Assembly: GCA_030591685.1 (NCBI GenBank)
Contig: JAUVAX010000007.1
Location: forward strand, 20,733-84,732
Source: Pseudobdellovibrionaceae bacterium
GTDB taxonomy: Bacteria > Bdellovibrionota > Bdellovibrionia > Bdellovibrionales > UBA1609
Direction: 5' to 3'
Length of the DNA stretch: 64,000 nt
The position numbers and the translations under genes are program-made. Shown piece by piece: positions 38,072 through 47,627 of the stretch (positions are counted from its first letter, which is position 1; every line of letters begins with the position of its first letter). The notes below the pieces were generated by a model, which was not told the origin of the DNA, did not search any database, and saw only the letters and a program-made list of their open reading frames with translations.

Positions 38072-39698
38072 TTTATTAAAATATAGTTTATTAATAGTGG
38101 CTTGCATGTTTTTGTCACCCCCTAGTTTTGCCAGTGATATGATCGATGGTTTAAAATCACTTCCGGTGCAAGACGCCGGGCGAATTAAGCCCTTTGAGTC
38201 TTTAGCCAGGGAGAGCCTGCAGCTTATTTATGGCCGACAGACGTACAAAAAGAGATCAGCTGCTGAAGTGGTATTTACGTGGATGATTGTGCCTGATGAG
38301 TGGGATAAAACACCACTTGTTGAAGTGTCACATGCTGGCCTTAGGGATTCACTAAAATTAACAGACAAAAAAAATAAGCATTTTACCCCGATAGAACTTA
38401 TGGGCAGTGACCGTGTTGGGCTGCATATTTCTGAGTTAAAGTTAAAACAAAGTCGAAAAGAAAAGTTAGATAGTTTCTACCAAGCCGTAAAGCGTTTAAA
38501 TAGCCAGCTGAACTTGTATCATGCCTTTAAGCTTGGGATTGCCGTTAGGGTCGCTCCAAATAAAGAAAGTTCAGATACTTCGTGGACTCCTGTGGGTCAA
38601 TTAAAAGGGGCGCCTAAGGAGGCCTTTAAGAAACTCACTGAGGGTTTTGCTCAATCAGTTTTGGCATCCGTAAAAGGCGGCGTCGCTGAGCCCACTTACA
38701 CCGTTGAGGACTTTACTGAGGCAATAACATCGTACAATGAGGGTGAGTATTTTGACGCATCTAGGGTTAAAGCAGAGCTTTGGCTACATAAATTTGAGCC
38801 CTTTCAAAAGGCCGCACTTTTTTATCTTTTATCGATGTTTGTGATGGCCATAGCCTACTTTTCAGAAAAAAAATGGATTTACCGTACGGCTTGGGGTTTT
38901 GTTATCTTAGGGTTTTTACTGCATACATGTGGCTTTTTAGTGAGGGTTTATATAGTGCAAAGGCCACCAGTGTCGAACATGTACGAAACCGTCATTTGGG
39001 CCGCATGGGGTACGGTGTTCTTTTCGTTTATTTTAGAGTTTCTTTATAAAAAGAAAATCATACTGATGGCGGCTGCTTTTGTCGCCGCGGGATGTTTGTT
39101 AATGGCATCTTTAGCCCCTACTGTATTAGACCCCTCTTTGCAGCCACTAGAGGCTGTTTTAAGAAGCACTTTTTGGTTAGTGACCCATGTTATGCTGATA
39201 GTTATTAGTTATGGGGCTTTCTTTTTAGCATGGGCGATAGGGAACTTGAATTTAGTAACCACTTTAATTGGAGAAGAAAAATATAAACAGCAAATTAAAG
39301 ATGGTTCACAGGCCATATATAGATCCGTACAAATCGGGGTGGTCTTGCTAGCGCTGGGGACTATTCTTGGTGGTGTTTGGGCTGATTACTCATGGGGTCG
39401 TTTTTGGGGATGGGACCCAAAAGAAACATGGGCGCTCATTGCACTTTTGGGTTACCTGGCCGTTTTACATGCTAAAGTAGCAGGCTTAATTAAAAACTTT
39501 GGGCTTTCGGCCTCTGCCGTTGCGGCGTTTAGTTTAGTTATTATGGCCTGGTATGGGGTCAATTTTTGGTTGGGTGCGGGTTTGCACTCTTACGGGTTTG
39601 GAGCTGGCGGTATTGAAAAAGTAGCCATCGTTGTGATTATTCAGCTTTTATTTGTTTTATTTGTTGCGGGGGCGCGTTATATCAGAAACAAGCCGTAA
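38061..39698 (+). CDS. ccsA: CcsA/CcsB-type cytochrome c biogenesis protein (haem handling)
   Basis: The 545-residue protein has a signal peptide (to about residue 25) and a large N-terminal periplasmic domain (about 25-250). At least eight membrane helices with the tryptophan-rich WWD haem-binding motif follow: WADYSWGRFWGWDPKETW at about 444-461. Histidines such as HTCGF near residue 290 and the LHSYGFG segment near residue 510 are the expected haem ligands. With ResB it forms the System II haem lyase. It lies just upstream of the ACIII operon, whose cytochromes contain six CxxCH motifs needing this machinery. Confidence 0.9.
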   Translation: MKYSLLKYSLLIVACMFLSPPSFASDMIDGLKSLPVQDAGRIKPFESLARESLQLIYGRQTYKKRSAAEVVFTWMIVPDEWDKTPLVEVSHAGLRDSLKLTDKKNKHFTPIELMGSDRVGLHISELKLKQSRKEKLDSFYQAVKRLNSQLNLYHAFKLGIAVRVAPNKESSDTSWTPVGQLKGAPKEAFKKLTEGFAQSVLASVKGGVAEPTYTVEDFTEAITSYNEGEYFDASRVKAELWLHKFEPFQKAALFYLLSMFVMAIAYFSEKKWIYRTAWGFVILGFLLHTCGFLVRVYIVQRPPVSNMYETVIWAAWGTVFFSFILEFLYKKKIILMAAAFVAAGCLLMASLAPTVLDPSLQPLEAVLRSTFWLVTHVMLIVISYGAFFLAWAIGNLNLVTTLIGEEKYKQQIKDGSQAIYRSVQIGVVLLALGTILGGVWADYSWGRFWGWDPKETWALIALLGYLAVLHAKVAGLIKNFGLSASAVAAFSLVIMAWYGVNFWLGAGLHSYGFGAGGIEKVAIVVIIQLLFVLFVAGARYIRNKP

Positions 39699-40015
39699 AA
39701 GAGAATCGCTTTCATTTGTTGGACTTAGAGCTTTTTAGTAAGCCATAGTTTTTTACAAACAAAAACCTTTTAAAAGGAGCTGATAAAGGGGGAACGGGTT
39801 TTTAATCGCCACCCTTATAGGCTTATTTATTGAATATTTTTTAAAAAAATAAACTTTATAAGAGGTCTCTGAAAGCTTCTTTTTTTTGCAATAATATTTT
39901 TTTGTAGATTTGTTTAATTATTTTAAAATCTTCGTTGCCATCCTTTTATTTTGGGTTTAAAAATTTATATTCTATTTGAAAATCAAATGCTAAGTAGACG
40001 CTAAGTAGGTGAAAT
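39699..40015. other. Intergenic region between ccsA and actA (317 bp)
   Basis: A very AT-rich gap without a plausible gene. It contains long A and T runs (for example T8 near 39881-39888 and a T7 run near 39900) that could bend DNA or act as UP elements. A 9-bp direct repeat sits at its 3' end before actA. No stable terminator stem follows ccsA, so read-through into the act operon is possible. Confidence 0.5.
39989..40008. promoter_or_regulatory. GCTAAGTAG direct repeat at the actA translation start
   Basis: GCTAAGTAG occurs at 39989-39997 and 40000-40008, an 11-bp period (one helical turn). The second copy runs into the ribosome-binding region (AGGTGAA) of actA at 40016. It could be a regulator site or a translational control element. 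This is inferred from position only. Confidence 0.4.
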
Positions 40016-40564
40016 ATGCCAAAAAAAATATTTGGACTCGTTGTTCTTGTGGTTGTAGTAGTTGGAGTTGTTGGCTTTGTTAAGGGCTTAACCAGTAACG
40101 CTACAGAATTAGGTTATAACCAGGGGTATGAGCCCGACCAACCCATACAATTTTCACATGCCCTTCATGCCGGTAAAAATAAAATTGCTTGCCAGTACTG
40201 CCACACAACAACTGAGGTTTCTAGGCATGCCAGTGTGCCGAGTTTAAATATTTGCATGAACTGTCATCTTTCTGTAAAAACAGACGGTGAGACTATAAAT
40301 AAAAAAGAAATCGAAAAAATGACGTCTTCTTTTTATGCAGACAAGCCTATTAAGTGGCAAAAGGTTCATTTACTTCCAGATCATGTAAAATTTAATCACT
40401 CAGCACACATTAGAGCGGGTAAGTCTTGTCAAACTTGTCATGGCCCCGTTGAAACTATGAAAAAAGTTTACCAATACAGTAGTTTGTCAATGGGCTGGTG
40501 TGTGAACTGTCACCGAAAACCAGAAAATAAAGCCTCTATAAACTGCGGAACCTGTCACTATTAA
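40016..40564 (+). CDS. actA: Alternative complex III pentahaem cytochrome c subunit ActA
   Basis: ACIII is a quinol:cytochrome c oxidoreductase unrelated to the bc1 complex. The 182-residue ActA has an N-terminal membrane anchor (about 5-22) and five CxxCH haem motifs, starting at Cys59, Cys80, Cys138, Cys162 and Cys177, exactly the number known for ActA. The last motif is at the very C-terminus. It is the first gene of a six-gene block actA-F with no gaps over 21 bp. The 9-bp direct repeat before it may control the operon. Confidence 0.95.
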   Translation: MPKKIFGLVVLVVVVVGVVGFVKGLTSNATELGYNQGYEPDQPIQFSHALHAGKNKIACQYCHTTTEVSRHASVPSLNICMNCHLSVKTDGETINKKEIEKMTSSFYADKPIKWQKVHLLPDHVKFNHSAHIRAGKSCQTCHGPVETMKKVYQYSSLSMGWCVNCHRKPENKASINCGTCHY

Positions 40565-40582
40565 TTGAGGAGACCTGTCCAA

Positions 40583-43500
40583 ATGGAAGATACGAAATTA
40601 AATAGCAATAAGAAGCCCGGGGCTCCCAACTACTGGCTGTCATTAGAACAGTGGAGACAGGACCCTGAGTTTATTGAAAAGACAAAAAATGAGTTTAGCC
40701 AGAGCCCTTTATCAAATGTAGAGACTGAGAGTGGCTGGGCAAGGCGAGAGTTCTTAAAACTCATGGGCGCCAGTTTAGCTTTAACAACTTTTGGTTGTGT
40801 TAGGCGCCCGGCCCAAAAAATTGTCCCCTACGTAAATCGCCCCGAAGAGGTTGTACCTGGGATAGCTAATTACTACTCGTCAACAATGATTGAGGGGCAT
40901 GAAACCTTTGGTTTGGTCGTTAAAACTAGAGAAGGTCGCCCTATTAAAATTGAGGGCAACCCGGACCACCCTGATAACCAAGGGGGCCTGTCAGCAAGTG
41001 CTCATGCGGCACTACTAAGCTTATACGACCCGGACCGGTTGGTAGAGCCAAAAAGAAATATTTTAAATAAAAATAAAACAAATGCTGACATGATTTCGAC
41101 AACCTATGAAAAAATTGATGAAGCGGTTTCAAAAGCTGTAAAAAAAGGCTCAGTTGCTGTTGTCACGCAGGGGCAAAAAACATCGGCTTCAAAGCAATTT
41201 TTTAGAGACTTCACTAGGGCCACAAAAAGCCAATTATTTTTTATTGATTCTGTAGATGAGACAACCGTTAAAAGGGGTCAGCGGGCCAGTTACGGAAAGT
41301 CAGTGTTTCCTAGATATCAAATTCAAAAGGCTCGTTTAATTGTGAGTGTTGGAGCTGACTTTTTAGGCACTTACGTCACTCCCGTTTCTTTTAGTAAACA
41401 GTTCTCTAAGCGCCGAAACCCAGATGGAGACATGAATAAGCTAATCTCTTTTGAGTCAGTACTGTCTTTAACGGGGGCCAATGCCGATGAGCGGTTTCAG
41501 GTAAAGCCGACGCAAAAACTAACAGCAGTTATGGCTATCTTAAGTGACTTAATTATCAAAAAAGGCCGAACATCATACTCTGCCGATAGGCGGGTAGTTC
41601 GAGCTTTAAAAAGCTTTGATGAAGCTATAAAAGCTTTGCATCTGCCAGAGGGAGCTATCTCTCGAATTACAGATGAGCTTTGGTCCAACAGAGGCAAAAG
41701 TTTAGTCCTCTCCGGAGGCATGCAGTCAAAAACTAGCAAGGCTTTAGAATTACAAGTGGCCACGAACTTTTTAAACTCAGTTTTAGGTAATGATGGTAAA
41801 ACCATAGACTACTCTCAGGCGAGCCAAAGGGGTTTTGATGGGGGTGCTGAGAACGTTAACAAGTTAGTTTCAGCCATTAATAGCGGTAAAATTAAAACTT
41901 TAATTGTTCAAGGCACTAACCTGGCTTACTTTTTACCAGAGACTTCTGGGTTTAAAGAGGCGATTAAAAAATTAGATTTGATTGTTTACTTAGGTGATAG
42001 AAACGACGAAACGGGGCGTATTAGTGATTATATAGTCCCTGACCATCATCAGTTTGAAACATGGGGGGACTCTGAGGGGCTCTCCGGCGTATATGCTATC
42101 CAGCAGCCTACAATTAGACCTTTATATAAAACAAGAGCCTTTCAAGAGTCTTTAATGAAATGGGCGAACCTTTCAGGGATGGGTCCTAATCGCTTTAAAG
42201 AAGAAAGCTGGTATAAGTATTTACAAGAACACTGGAAGTATAACATTTGGTCTAAAAATCGTTCTGTAAGTTTTGCGAGCCAATCGTTTGATGATTTTTG
42301 GTACGAGCTACTTCAAAAGGGAGTGTTTGATACAAGTCGAACAAAAAGATCTAGGTCTACAGGGGCAAGAAATTTTAACATTTCACAGTTTTCAAAAATT
42401 TCTCCATCTGAAGAGCACAAGTGGGAGTTGGCACTTTATCAAAAATCTATATTAAAAGATGGGGCCCTTGCAAACATGGCTTGGCTTCAAGAGTTACCAG
42501 ACCCAGTGACTAAACTTGTCTGGGATAACTATGTTTGTATTTCGGTGCAAGACGCCCAGGCCCAACATATAAAAGAGGGTCAGGTTTTAAATCTTAAAGT
42601 GGGTTCGACCAGCGTGAGTATTCCTGCTCATATACAGCCAGGCCAAAAGTCAGGAGTCTTAGCTTTAGCCGTGGGCTATGGTCGAAAAGGCGCTGGTAAA
42701 GTTGCTGACGGCATTGGGGTCAATGCCTATCAATTGGCACAGTATAATGCCAATGAGGTGGCTTATTCAGGGCTGCCTGTTGAGTTTAGTTCTACTAGCG
42801 ATTATGTAGAGCTTGTTACCCCTCAGGGGCATCACTCCATGGAAGGGCGACAAATTGCAATTGAAGCCACCCATGATCAGTATAAACATAATAAAGAGGC
42901 CAACATTCATAGGCATAAAATTTTTAGTCTTTGGGATAAGCATGAGTATAAAGGTCATAAATGGGGCATGTCCATTGACCTGAACACCTGCAACGGTTGC
43001 TCGGCATGCGTAGTGGCCTGCCAGGCTGAAAACAACATACCCGTTGTTGGTAAAAAGTATGTCATGGAGGGCCGAATTATGCAGTGGATTCGGGTGGATC
43101 GTTACTACTCTGGTGACCCCAATGACCCATCTATTTTAAACATGCCTATAACTTGTCACCATTGTGACAATGCTCCTTGTGAAACGGTTTGCCCAGTGGC
43201 GGCAACCACTCACTCTGATGAAGGCCTGAACACAATGACCTATAATCGCTGCGTAGGTACACGGTACTGTGGCAACAACTGCCCTTATAAAGTCAGACGT
43301 TTTAATTGGTTTAATTATACTAAAGACATAAAAAAGCCTTTAAATATGGCATTAAACCCTGAGGTTACAGTACGTGTCCGGGGAGTTATGGAAAAGTGCT
43401 CTTTTTGTGAACCAAGAATTAAATCAGCAAAAGAAAAGGCCAAGCAAGACGGACGTGCTTTAAAAGACGGTGATATTTTAACCGCATGCCAGCAGTCCTG

Positions 43501-43693
43501 CCCCGCTGATGCCATTGTTTTTGGCGACATGAATGACCCCAATAGTAAGCTAAGTCAGATGTTCAGTGAAAAAAGAACATACAGTTTGCTTGAGGAGTTA
43601 AACGCGGTGCCAGCCCTTAAGTATCAAACTAAAATTAGAAATACAGACAAGTTAAAAACTGAAAACTCAAAAAAAGATCAAGGGGGTCATTAG
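40583..43693 (+). CDS. actB: Alternative complex III subunit ActB (molybdopterin-family/iron-sulfur fusion)
   Basis: ActB fuses a molybdopterin-oxidoreductase-like domain, without cofactor in studied complexes, to a four-cluster ferredoxin-like domain. The start is the ATG at 40583 with a GAGGAG ribosome-binding site 10 bases upstream, giving 1,036 residues. A twin-arginine signal ([10 protein letters not shown], Arg54-Arg55) is followed by Cys72 in a lipobox-like TTFGC, so the protein is exported folded and possibly lipidated. The iron-sulfur part has [11 protein letters not shown] from about residue 803, then [20 protein letters not shown] and CSFC...CQQSC groups. It belongs to the act operon and overlaps actC by 1 bp. 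Confidence 0.95.
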   Translation: MEDTKLNSNKKPGAPNYWLSLEQWRQDPEFIEKTKNEFSQSPLSNVETESGWARREFLKLMGASLALTTFGCVRRPAQKIVPYVNRPEEVVPGIANYYSSTMIEGHETFGLVVKTREGRPIKIEGNPDHPDNQGGLSASAHAALLSLYDPDRLVEPKRNILNKNKTNADMISTTYEKIDEAVSKAVKKGSVAVVTQGQKTSASKQFFRDFTRATKSQLFFIDSVDETTVKRGQRASYGKSVFPRYQIQKARLIVSVGADFLGTYVTPVSFSKQFSKRRNPDGDMNKLISFESVLSLTGANADERFQVKPTQKLTAVMAILSDLIIKKGRTSYSADRRVVRALKSFDEAIKALHLPEGAISRITDELWSNRGKSLVLSGGMQSKTSKALELQVATNFLNSVLGNDGKTIDYSQASQRGFDGGAENVNKLVSAINSGKIKTLIVQGTNLAYFLPETSGFKEAIKKLDLIVYLGDRNDETGRISDYIVPDHHQFETWGDSEGLSGVYAIQQPTIRPLYKTRAFQESLMKWANLSGMGPNRFKEESWYKYLQEHWKYNIWSKNRSVSFASQSFDDFWYELLQKGVFDTSRTKRSRSTGARNFNISQFSKISPSEEHKWELALYQKSILKDGALANMAWLQELPDPVTKLVWDNYVCISVQDAQAQHIKEGQVLNLKVGSTSVSIPAHIQPGQKSGVLALAVGYGRKGAGKVADGIGVNAYQLAQYNANEVAYSGLPVEFSSTSDYVELVTPQGHHSMEGRQIAIEATHDQYKHNKEANIHRHKIFSLWDKHEYKGHKWGMSIDLNTCNGCSACVVACQAENNIPVVGKKYVMEGRIMQWIRVDRYYSGDPNDPSILNMPITCHHCDNAPCETVCPVAATTHSDEGLNTMTYNRCVGTRYCGNNCPYKVRRFNWFNYTKDIKKPLNMALNPEVTVRVRGVMEKCSFCEPRIKSAKEKAKQDGRALKDGDILTACQQSCPADAIVFGDMNDPNSKLSQMFSEKRTYSLLEELNAVPALKYQTKIRNTDKLKTENSKKDQGGH

Positions 43694-45051
43694 TGATCAA
43701 AAGAGAGCCCTTAGTATTAGGTAATAAATCATTAAAAGATGTCACCGAGGATATATGCGAGGTGGTGGAAAGGCCGCCAGGCAAGGCTTTTTTAGCCGCC
43801 TTGTTTTCGGCTAAAATGCTGTTTATTTTTTACATCATAGTTTGGGGATGTATTGTTGCTAAAGGCATTGGTCTCATGGGGATCAACAGCCCTGTAGGCT
43901 GGGGTACGGCGATTATTACTTTCGTTTTTTGGATTGGTATTGGACATGCCGGTACATTGATCTCGGCTGTTTTATTTTTATTTCGCCAAAAATGGAGAAC
44001 ATCCATTGCTCGAACAGCTGAGGCAATGACTGTTTTTGCTGTTATGACGGCCGGCGTATTCCCTTTACTTCATACTGGTCGACCTTGGTTGGCGTATTGG
44101 TTGCTGCCATATCCAAACCAAAGAGGTCCTTTATGGGTGAACTTTAGGTCGCCGTTATTATGGGATGTCTTCGCTGTATCTACCTACGCCACAGTGTCTA
44201 TTGTTTTTTGGTATATAGGTATGGTCCCTGATTTGGCGACAATTCGGGATCGAGCAAAAAATAAAATTAGAAAAACTGTTTATGGGGCTCTATCTTTAGG
44301 TTGGAGGGGCACAGCCACTCAATGGAACCATTTTGAAATGGTTTATATGCTGTTAGCCGGGCTGGCCACACCACTCGTACTTTCTGTGCATAGTATTGTA
44401 TCGTTTGATTTTGCGGTGGCTAACTTGCCGGGTTGGCACACAACTATATTCCCGCCATATTTTGTGGCCGGAGCTATTTTCTCAGGCTTTGGGATGGTTG
44501 TTACGTTAATGGTCATTATCAGAGAAGTTTTACCTAAGTTCAAAAGCTACATCACAATGAACCACATGGAGAACATGAACAAGATTATCATGACCACAGG
44601 CCTGCTTGTCGGCTATGCTTATGGTTCTGAATTTTTTGTCGCCTGGTACTCTGGCTCAGAGTATGAAGTCTATGCTTTTACAAACCGAGCTTTTGGGCCC
44701 TATTGGTGGTCTTATTGGACGATGATTACTTGTAATGTATTTATCCCACAATTATTTTGGTTTAAAAAAATCAGAACAAGTATACCCGCCATGTTTGTGA
44801 TTTCTATTTTTGTAAACATAGGTATGTGGTTTGAGCGTTTTGTAATTGTTGTGACCTCCCTTCATAGAGACTTCTTGCCTTCAAGTTGGGGGATGTTCAA
44901 ATTTACCTTCTTTGATTTAGGCGTTATTTTTGGAAGCTTTGGAATGTTCTTTTTTCTATTTTTACTCTACACACGAGTTTTCCCGGCTATTTCAATCGCT
45001 GAAGTAAAACCTGTTCTTGGTGTGGGCAGAAAGGATGAAACCCATGGATAG
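43693..45051 (+). CDS. actC: Alternative complex III quinone-binding subunit ActC (NrfD-like)
   Basis: This 452-residue integral membrane protein has about ten hydrophobic helices, beginning at about residue 40, and belongs to the NrfD/PsrC family. One of the two such subunits in ACIII, it provides a quinol site facing the iron-sulfur clusters of ActB. It starts with GTG at 43693, overlapping the actB stop as TAGTG. Conserved features include WGWGTA-like tryptophans, a HTGRPW segment near residue 117 and [17 protein letters not shown] at about 138-155. It ends 8 bp inside actD. Confidence 0.93.
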   Translation: MIKREPLVLGNKSLKDVTEDICEVVERPPGKAFLAALFSAKMLFIFYIIVWGCIVAKGIGLMGINSPVGWGTAIITFVFWIGIGHAGTLISAVLFLFRQKWRTSIARTAEAMTVFAVMTAGVFPLLHTGRPWLAYWLLPYPNQRGPLWVNFRSPLLWDVFAVSTYATVSIVFWYIGMVPDLATIRDRAKNKIRKTVYGALSLGWRGTATQWNHFEMVYMLLAGLATPLVLSVHSIVSFDFAVANLPGWHTTIFPPYFVAGAIFSGFGMVVTLMVIIREVLPKFKSYITMNHMENMNKIIMTTGLLVGYAYGSEFFVAWYSGSEYEVYAFTNRAFGPYWWSYWTMITCNVFIPQLFWFKKIRTSIPAMFVISIFVNIGMWFERFVIVVTSLHRDFLPSSWGMFKFTFFDLGVIFGSFGMFFFLFLLYTRVFPAISIAEVKPVLGVGRKDETHG

Positions 45052-45601
45052 TATATTTGACTTTATAAAAGGCTTTATTAACGGAAAAACCAGAAAGGTT
45101 GTCGCAGGTATTTGGCTTGACGAAAAGGCCCTTGTTGGGGCAGCTAGAACCGCTAAAAACATGGGGATTGATAAACTCGAGGCGATTAGCCCTTACCCCA
45201 TGCACGAAATTGATGATGCTTTAGGGATACCCCGTTCTATTATACCCTACGTAACAATAGTGACGGGTTTAATAGGGTGTGCTTTTGGTATTTGGTTAAC
45301 GGTTTGGACTTCGGCTTACGACTGGCCCTTGGTTATTGGCGGCAAGCCATTAAACTCATTGGCAGCATTTGTACCTATAATTTTTGAGTGTACGATATTA
45401 TTTGCAGCTTTAAGTTCGGTGGCGGCTATGATTTATAAGTGTGGCCTACCTAAAGTGGACCCACCTATAATTGACCCAGATTTAACATGTCATAAGTTTG
45501 CTCTTTTTGTCCCTGAAGATTCAAAAAGTTATGATGAGGCTAAACTTGAGCTTTTATTCAAAGACCTAGGGGCTGTAGAAGTTAAAAAGGCGGAGTTTTA
45601 A
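45044..45601 (+). CDS. actD: Alternative complex III subunit ActD (DUF3341)
   Basis: ActD is a small membrane subunit of ACIII with a cytoplasmic N-terminal domain. The ATG at 45044 is preferred, because AAAGGA lies about 8 bases upstream. This gives 185 residues and overlaps actC by 8 bp. An ATG at 45035 is an alternative. The DUF3341-type N-terminal domain has [17 protein letters not shown], followed by two membrane helices at about 70-92 and 115-138 and a conserved PKVDPP segment. The operon position between actC and actE supports the call. Confidence 0.9.
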   Translation: MDSIFDFIKGFINGKTRKVVAGIWLDEKALVGAARTAKNMGIDKLEAISPYPMHEIDDALGIPRSIIPYVTIVTGLIGCAFGIWLTVWTSAYDWPLVIGGKPLNSLAAFVPIIFECTILFAALSSVAAMIYKCGLPKVDPPIIDPDLTCHKFALFVPEDSKSYDEAKLELLFKDLGAVEVKKAEF

Positions 45602-46153
45602 ATGAAAGCATTAATACTATCGTTTGCTGTGGGTTTGAGTTTGTTCTTTTTAACAGGCTGCGATGCGGGTAAAAACAAAACAAACATCGAAACGTTTCAA
45701 GGAATGTTTGACCAGATTAATAACAAGTCACAAGACTATGATGAACTCTCTGAGCAGCCCTCAAATAGAGTGCCCCCTGAAAACACAGTGCCTCGAGGGT
45801 TTAAACCCTATAAATATAAAGGTCGTCTCACGGCTTCAGGTGCAATGAGAAACCCTAAGGCGGGTGACTTTACTCCTGAAACTCTTGAAGTTGGTAAAAC
45901 ACGTTATGAAGTTTACTGTGGAGTATGCCATGGTATGAGCGGGCAATCTGATACCGTCGTGGCGGGTAAGCTCAGTGTTAAGCCCCCAACTATTTTTAGT
46001 GATAGAATTAAAAAATTAAGTGATGGGCGGCTTTATTATGCGATCACTGAGGGCTATGGCCTAATGGGTAGTTATTCACGACAAATATTGAGCGAAGGTG
46101 ATCGCTGGAGTGTTGTGAACTATGTGAGACATTTACAAAAAAGTAAAAAATAG
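45602..46153 (+). CDS. actE: Alternative complex III monohaem cytochrome c lipoprotein ActE
   Basis: The 183-residue precursor has a lipoprotein signal peptide ending in LTGC (Cys20). A cytochrome c domain has a single CGVCH motif (Cys106, Cys109, His110) and a later methionine (LMGSYS, about residue 159) as likely second haem ligand. ActE takes electrons from ActA and passes them to an oxidase or soluble carrier. Its start directly follows the actD stop. The N-terminal stretch up to about residue 90 is a proline-rich linker. Confidence 0.93.
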   Translation: MKALILSFAVGLSLFFLTGCDAGKNKTNIETFQGMFDQINNKSQDYDELSEQPSNRVPPENTVPRGFKPYKYKGRLTASGAMRNPKAGDFTPETLEVGKTRYEVYCGVCHGMSGQSDTVVAGKLSVKPPTIFSDRIKKLSDGRLYYAITEGYGLMGSYSRQILSEGDRWSVVNYVRHLQKSKK

Positions 46154-46174
46154 GCCAAATTGGGAGATCGTCAA

Positions 46175-47368
46175 ATGGCAGAAGAAAAGTTAGCAAAGCC
46201 GGGTAAACTGGTTATTTCAAAAAATTTAAAAATTACCTACTCTGTGTGTATGTTTTTAGGGGTATTGACTTTTGGCCTGACTTTGGCAAAAGACCCCGAA
46301 AGAGCATGGCATGCTTATTTGAATGGTTTCTTTTATTTTGTAACTCTCGCTGTAGGTGGGATGTTTTTTACAAGCCTACAGCATATTACAAAAGCCGGGT
46401 GGAGCGTTAACGTAAGACGTATCACAGAAAGCTTTACGGCCTTTTTGCCAATGGCTGCATTTTTAGGGGTTATACTACTTATTGGAGCCCCTCATTTATA
46501 TGAGTGGCTACACCCGGACATTGTGGCAAAGGATGTGCTGCTGAGCCATAAGCAGAGTTATTTAAATCAAGGTTTTTTTTGGTTTAGAATGTTCGTGTTT
46601 TTTACAGGCTGGATAGTGTTTAGTAAAATTATGGTAGGGCGGTCTTTAAAACAAGATGAAACAGGTGATGTTTCGCTCACTACTAAAAATGTAGGTTTAT
46701 CAATTGGTTGTTTAATGTTTTTCGTGTTTTCGTTTTCATTATTTAGTGTGGACACAATTATGAGCTTACAGGCTCATTGGTTTTCTACCATCTTTGGTGT
46801 GTACGCATTTAGTGGGATGTTTCAAGCCTCTATGGCCGTAGCGGTTTTGTTAACACTATATTTAATAGAAAAAGGGTATGTTAAAGGCCTCATGACGATA
46901 GATCATGTTCATGATTTTGCTAAGTTCATGTTTGCATTTACAATTTTTTGGGCCTACATAGCCTTCTCTCAGTACTTACTCATATGGTATGCTAACTTGC
47001 CTGAGGAGAGCTTTTATTACATCATGCGAACAACTGAGCCTTGGTTGTATGTTTCTCTATTTTTAATTATTTTTAAATTTATTGTTCCGTTTTTTGCGCT
47101 GTTACCTCGGTGGGCGAAGAGAACCCCAGGGCATTTAAAGGTGGTTTGTTATTTAATTTTAGTGGCTCAGTTTGTAGATATATTTTGGATGATTTATCCG
47201 GCCTTTAATGAGTCAAAAATAATTTTCGGACTCCCTGAGATATTAATTTTTGCAGGATTTATGGGGGCTTTTTTATACACAACCTTTAGGTTTTTAAGCA
47301 AAAATTCATTGGTTCCGTTAAAGGATCCACGCTCTGAAGAGAGTGATCACCACCACGTGGTCTATTAA
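46175..47368 (+). CDS. actF: Alternative complex III quinone-binding subunit ActF (NrfD-like)
   Basis: The second NrfD-type subunit of ACIII, with about ten membrane helices. The ATG at 46175 is preferred over the TTG at 46160, giving 397 residues. GGGAG lies 9 bases upstream of it. Conserved motifs include the WHAYLNGFFYF region near the N-terminus and FSQYLLIWYANLPEE near residue 270. It ends the act operon. The oxidase genes that often follow ACIII genes in other bacteria are absent, since the next gene is thrS. Confidence 0.93.
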   Translation: MAEEKLAKPGKLVISKNLKITYSVCMFLGVLTFGLTLAKDPERAWHAYLNGFFYFVTLAVGGMFFTSLQHITKAGWSVNVRRITESFTAFLPMAAFLGVILLIGAPHLYEWLHPDIVAKDVLLSHKQSYLNQGFFWFRMFVFFTGWIVFSKIMVGRSLKQDETGDVSLTTKNVGLSIGCLMFFVFSFSLFSVDTIMSLQAHWFSTIFGVYAFSGMFQASMAVAVLLTLYLIEKGYVKGLMTIDHVHDFAKFMFAFTIFWAYIAFSQYLLIWYANLPEESFYYIMRTTEPWLYVSLFLIIFKFIVPFFALLPRWAKRTPGHLKVVCYLILVAQFVDIFWMIYPAFNESKIIFGLPEILIFAGFMGAFLYTTFRFLSKNSLVPLKDPRSEESDHHHVVY

Positions 47369-47503
47369 TTTTGGCAACATAGGCCTGGCTTAACGGCTCG
47401 GCCCTTGAATAAGAAACTTGTTTTTAAATGCGTTCACTGGTGCCAGGGCCAATTTTAGAGGTGTAATTGTTTAGTTATGCTGCGCATCACTTGTGCGTTC
47501 TTA

Positions 47504-47552
47504 AAAAGGGCGTTTATTTTGGCCCTCAGGGCTTGACGGGGTGTGCCCTTTT
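47504..47552 (+). promoter_or_regulatory. Possible structured leader upstream of thrS
   Basis: AAAAGGGC (47504-47511) can pair with GCCCTTTT (47545-47552). A smaller hairpin GCCC-TCA-GGGC (47522-47532) lies inside. The GGGC and GCCC segments can swap partners, giving alternative folds. It sits 76 bases before the thrS start. Threonyl-tRNA synthetases are known to bind their own leaders in some bacteria, but no tRNA-like anticodon mimic is obvious here. Could also be an actF terminator remnant. Tentative. Confidence 0.3.
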
Positions 47553-47627
47553 CAGCGATAAAGAGGTTATGAGTTTTAAAATAATGCATTCAAAATACAA
47601 AAGTGAAAAGTCATAGAGTCCTTATAA

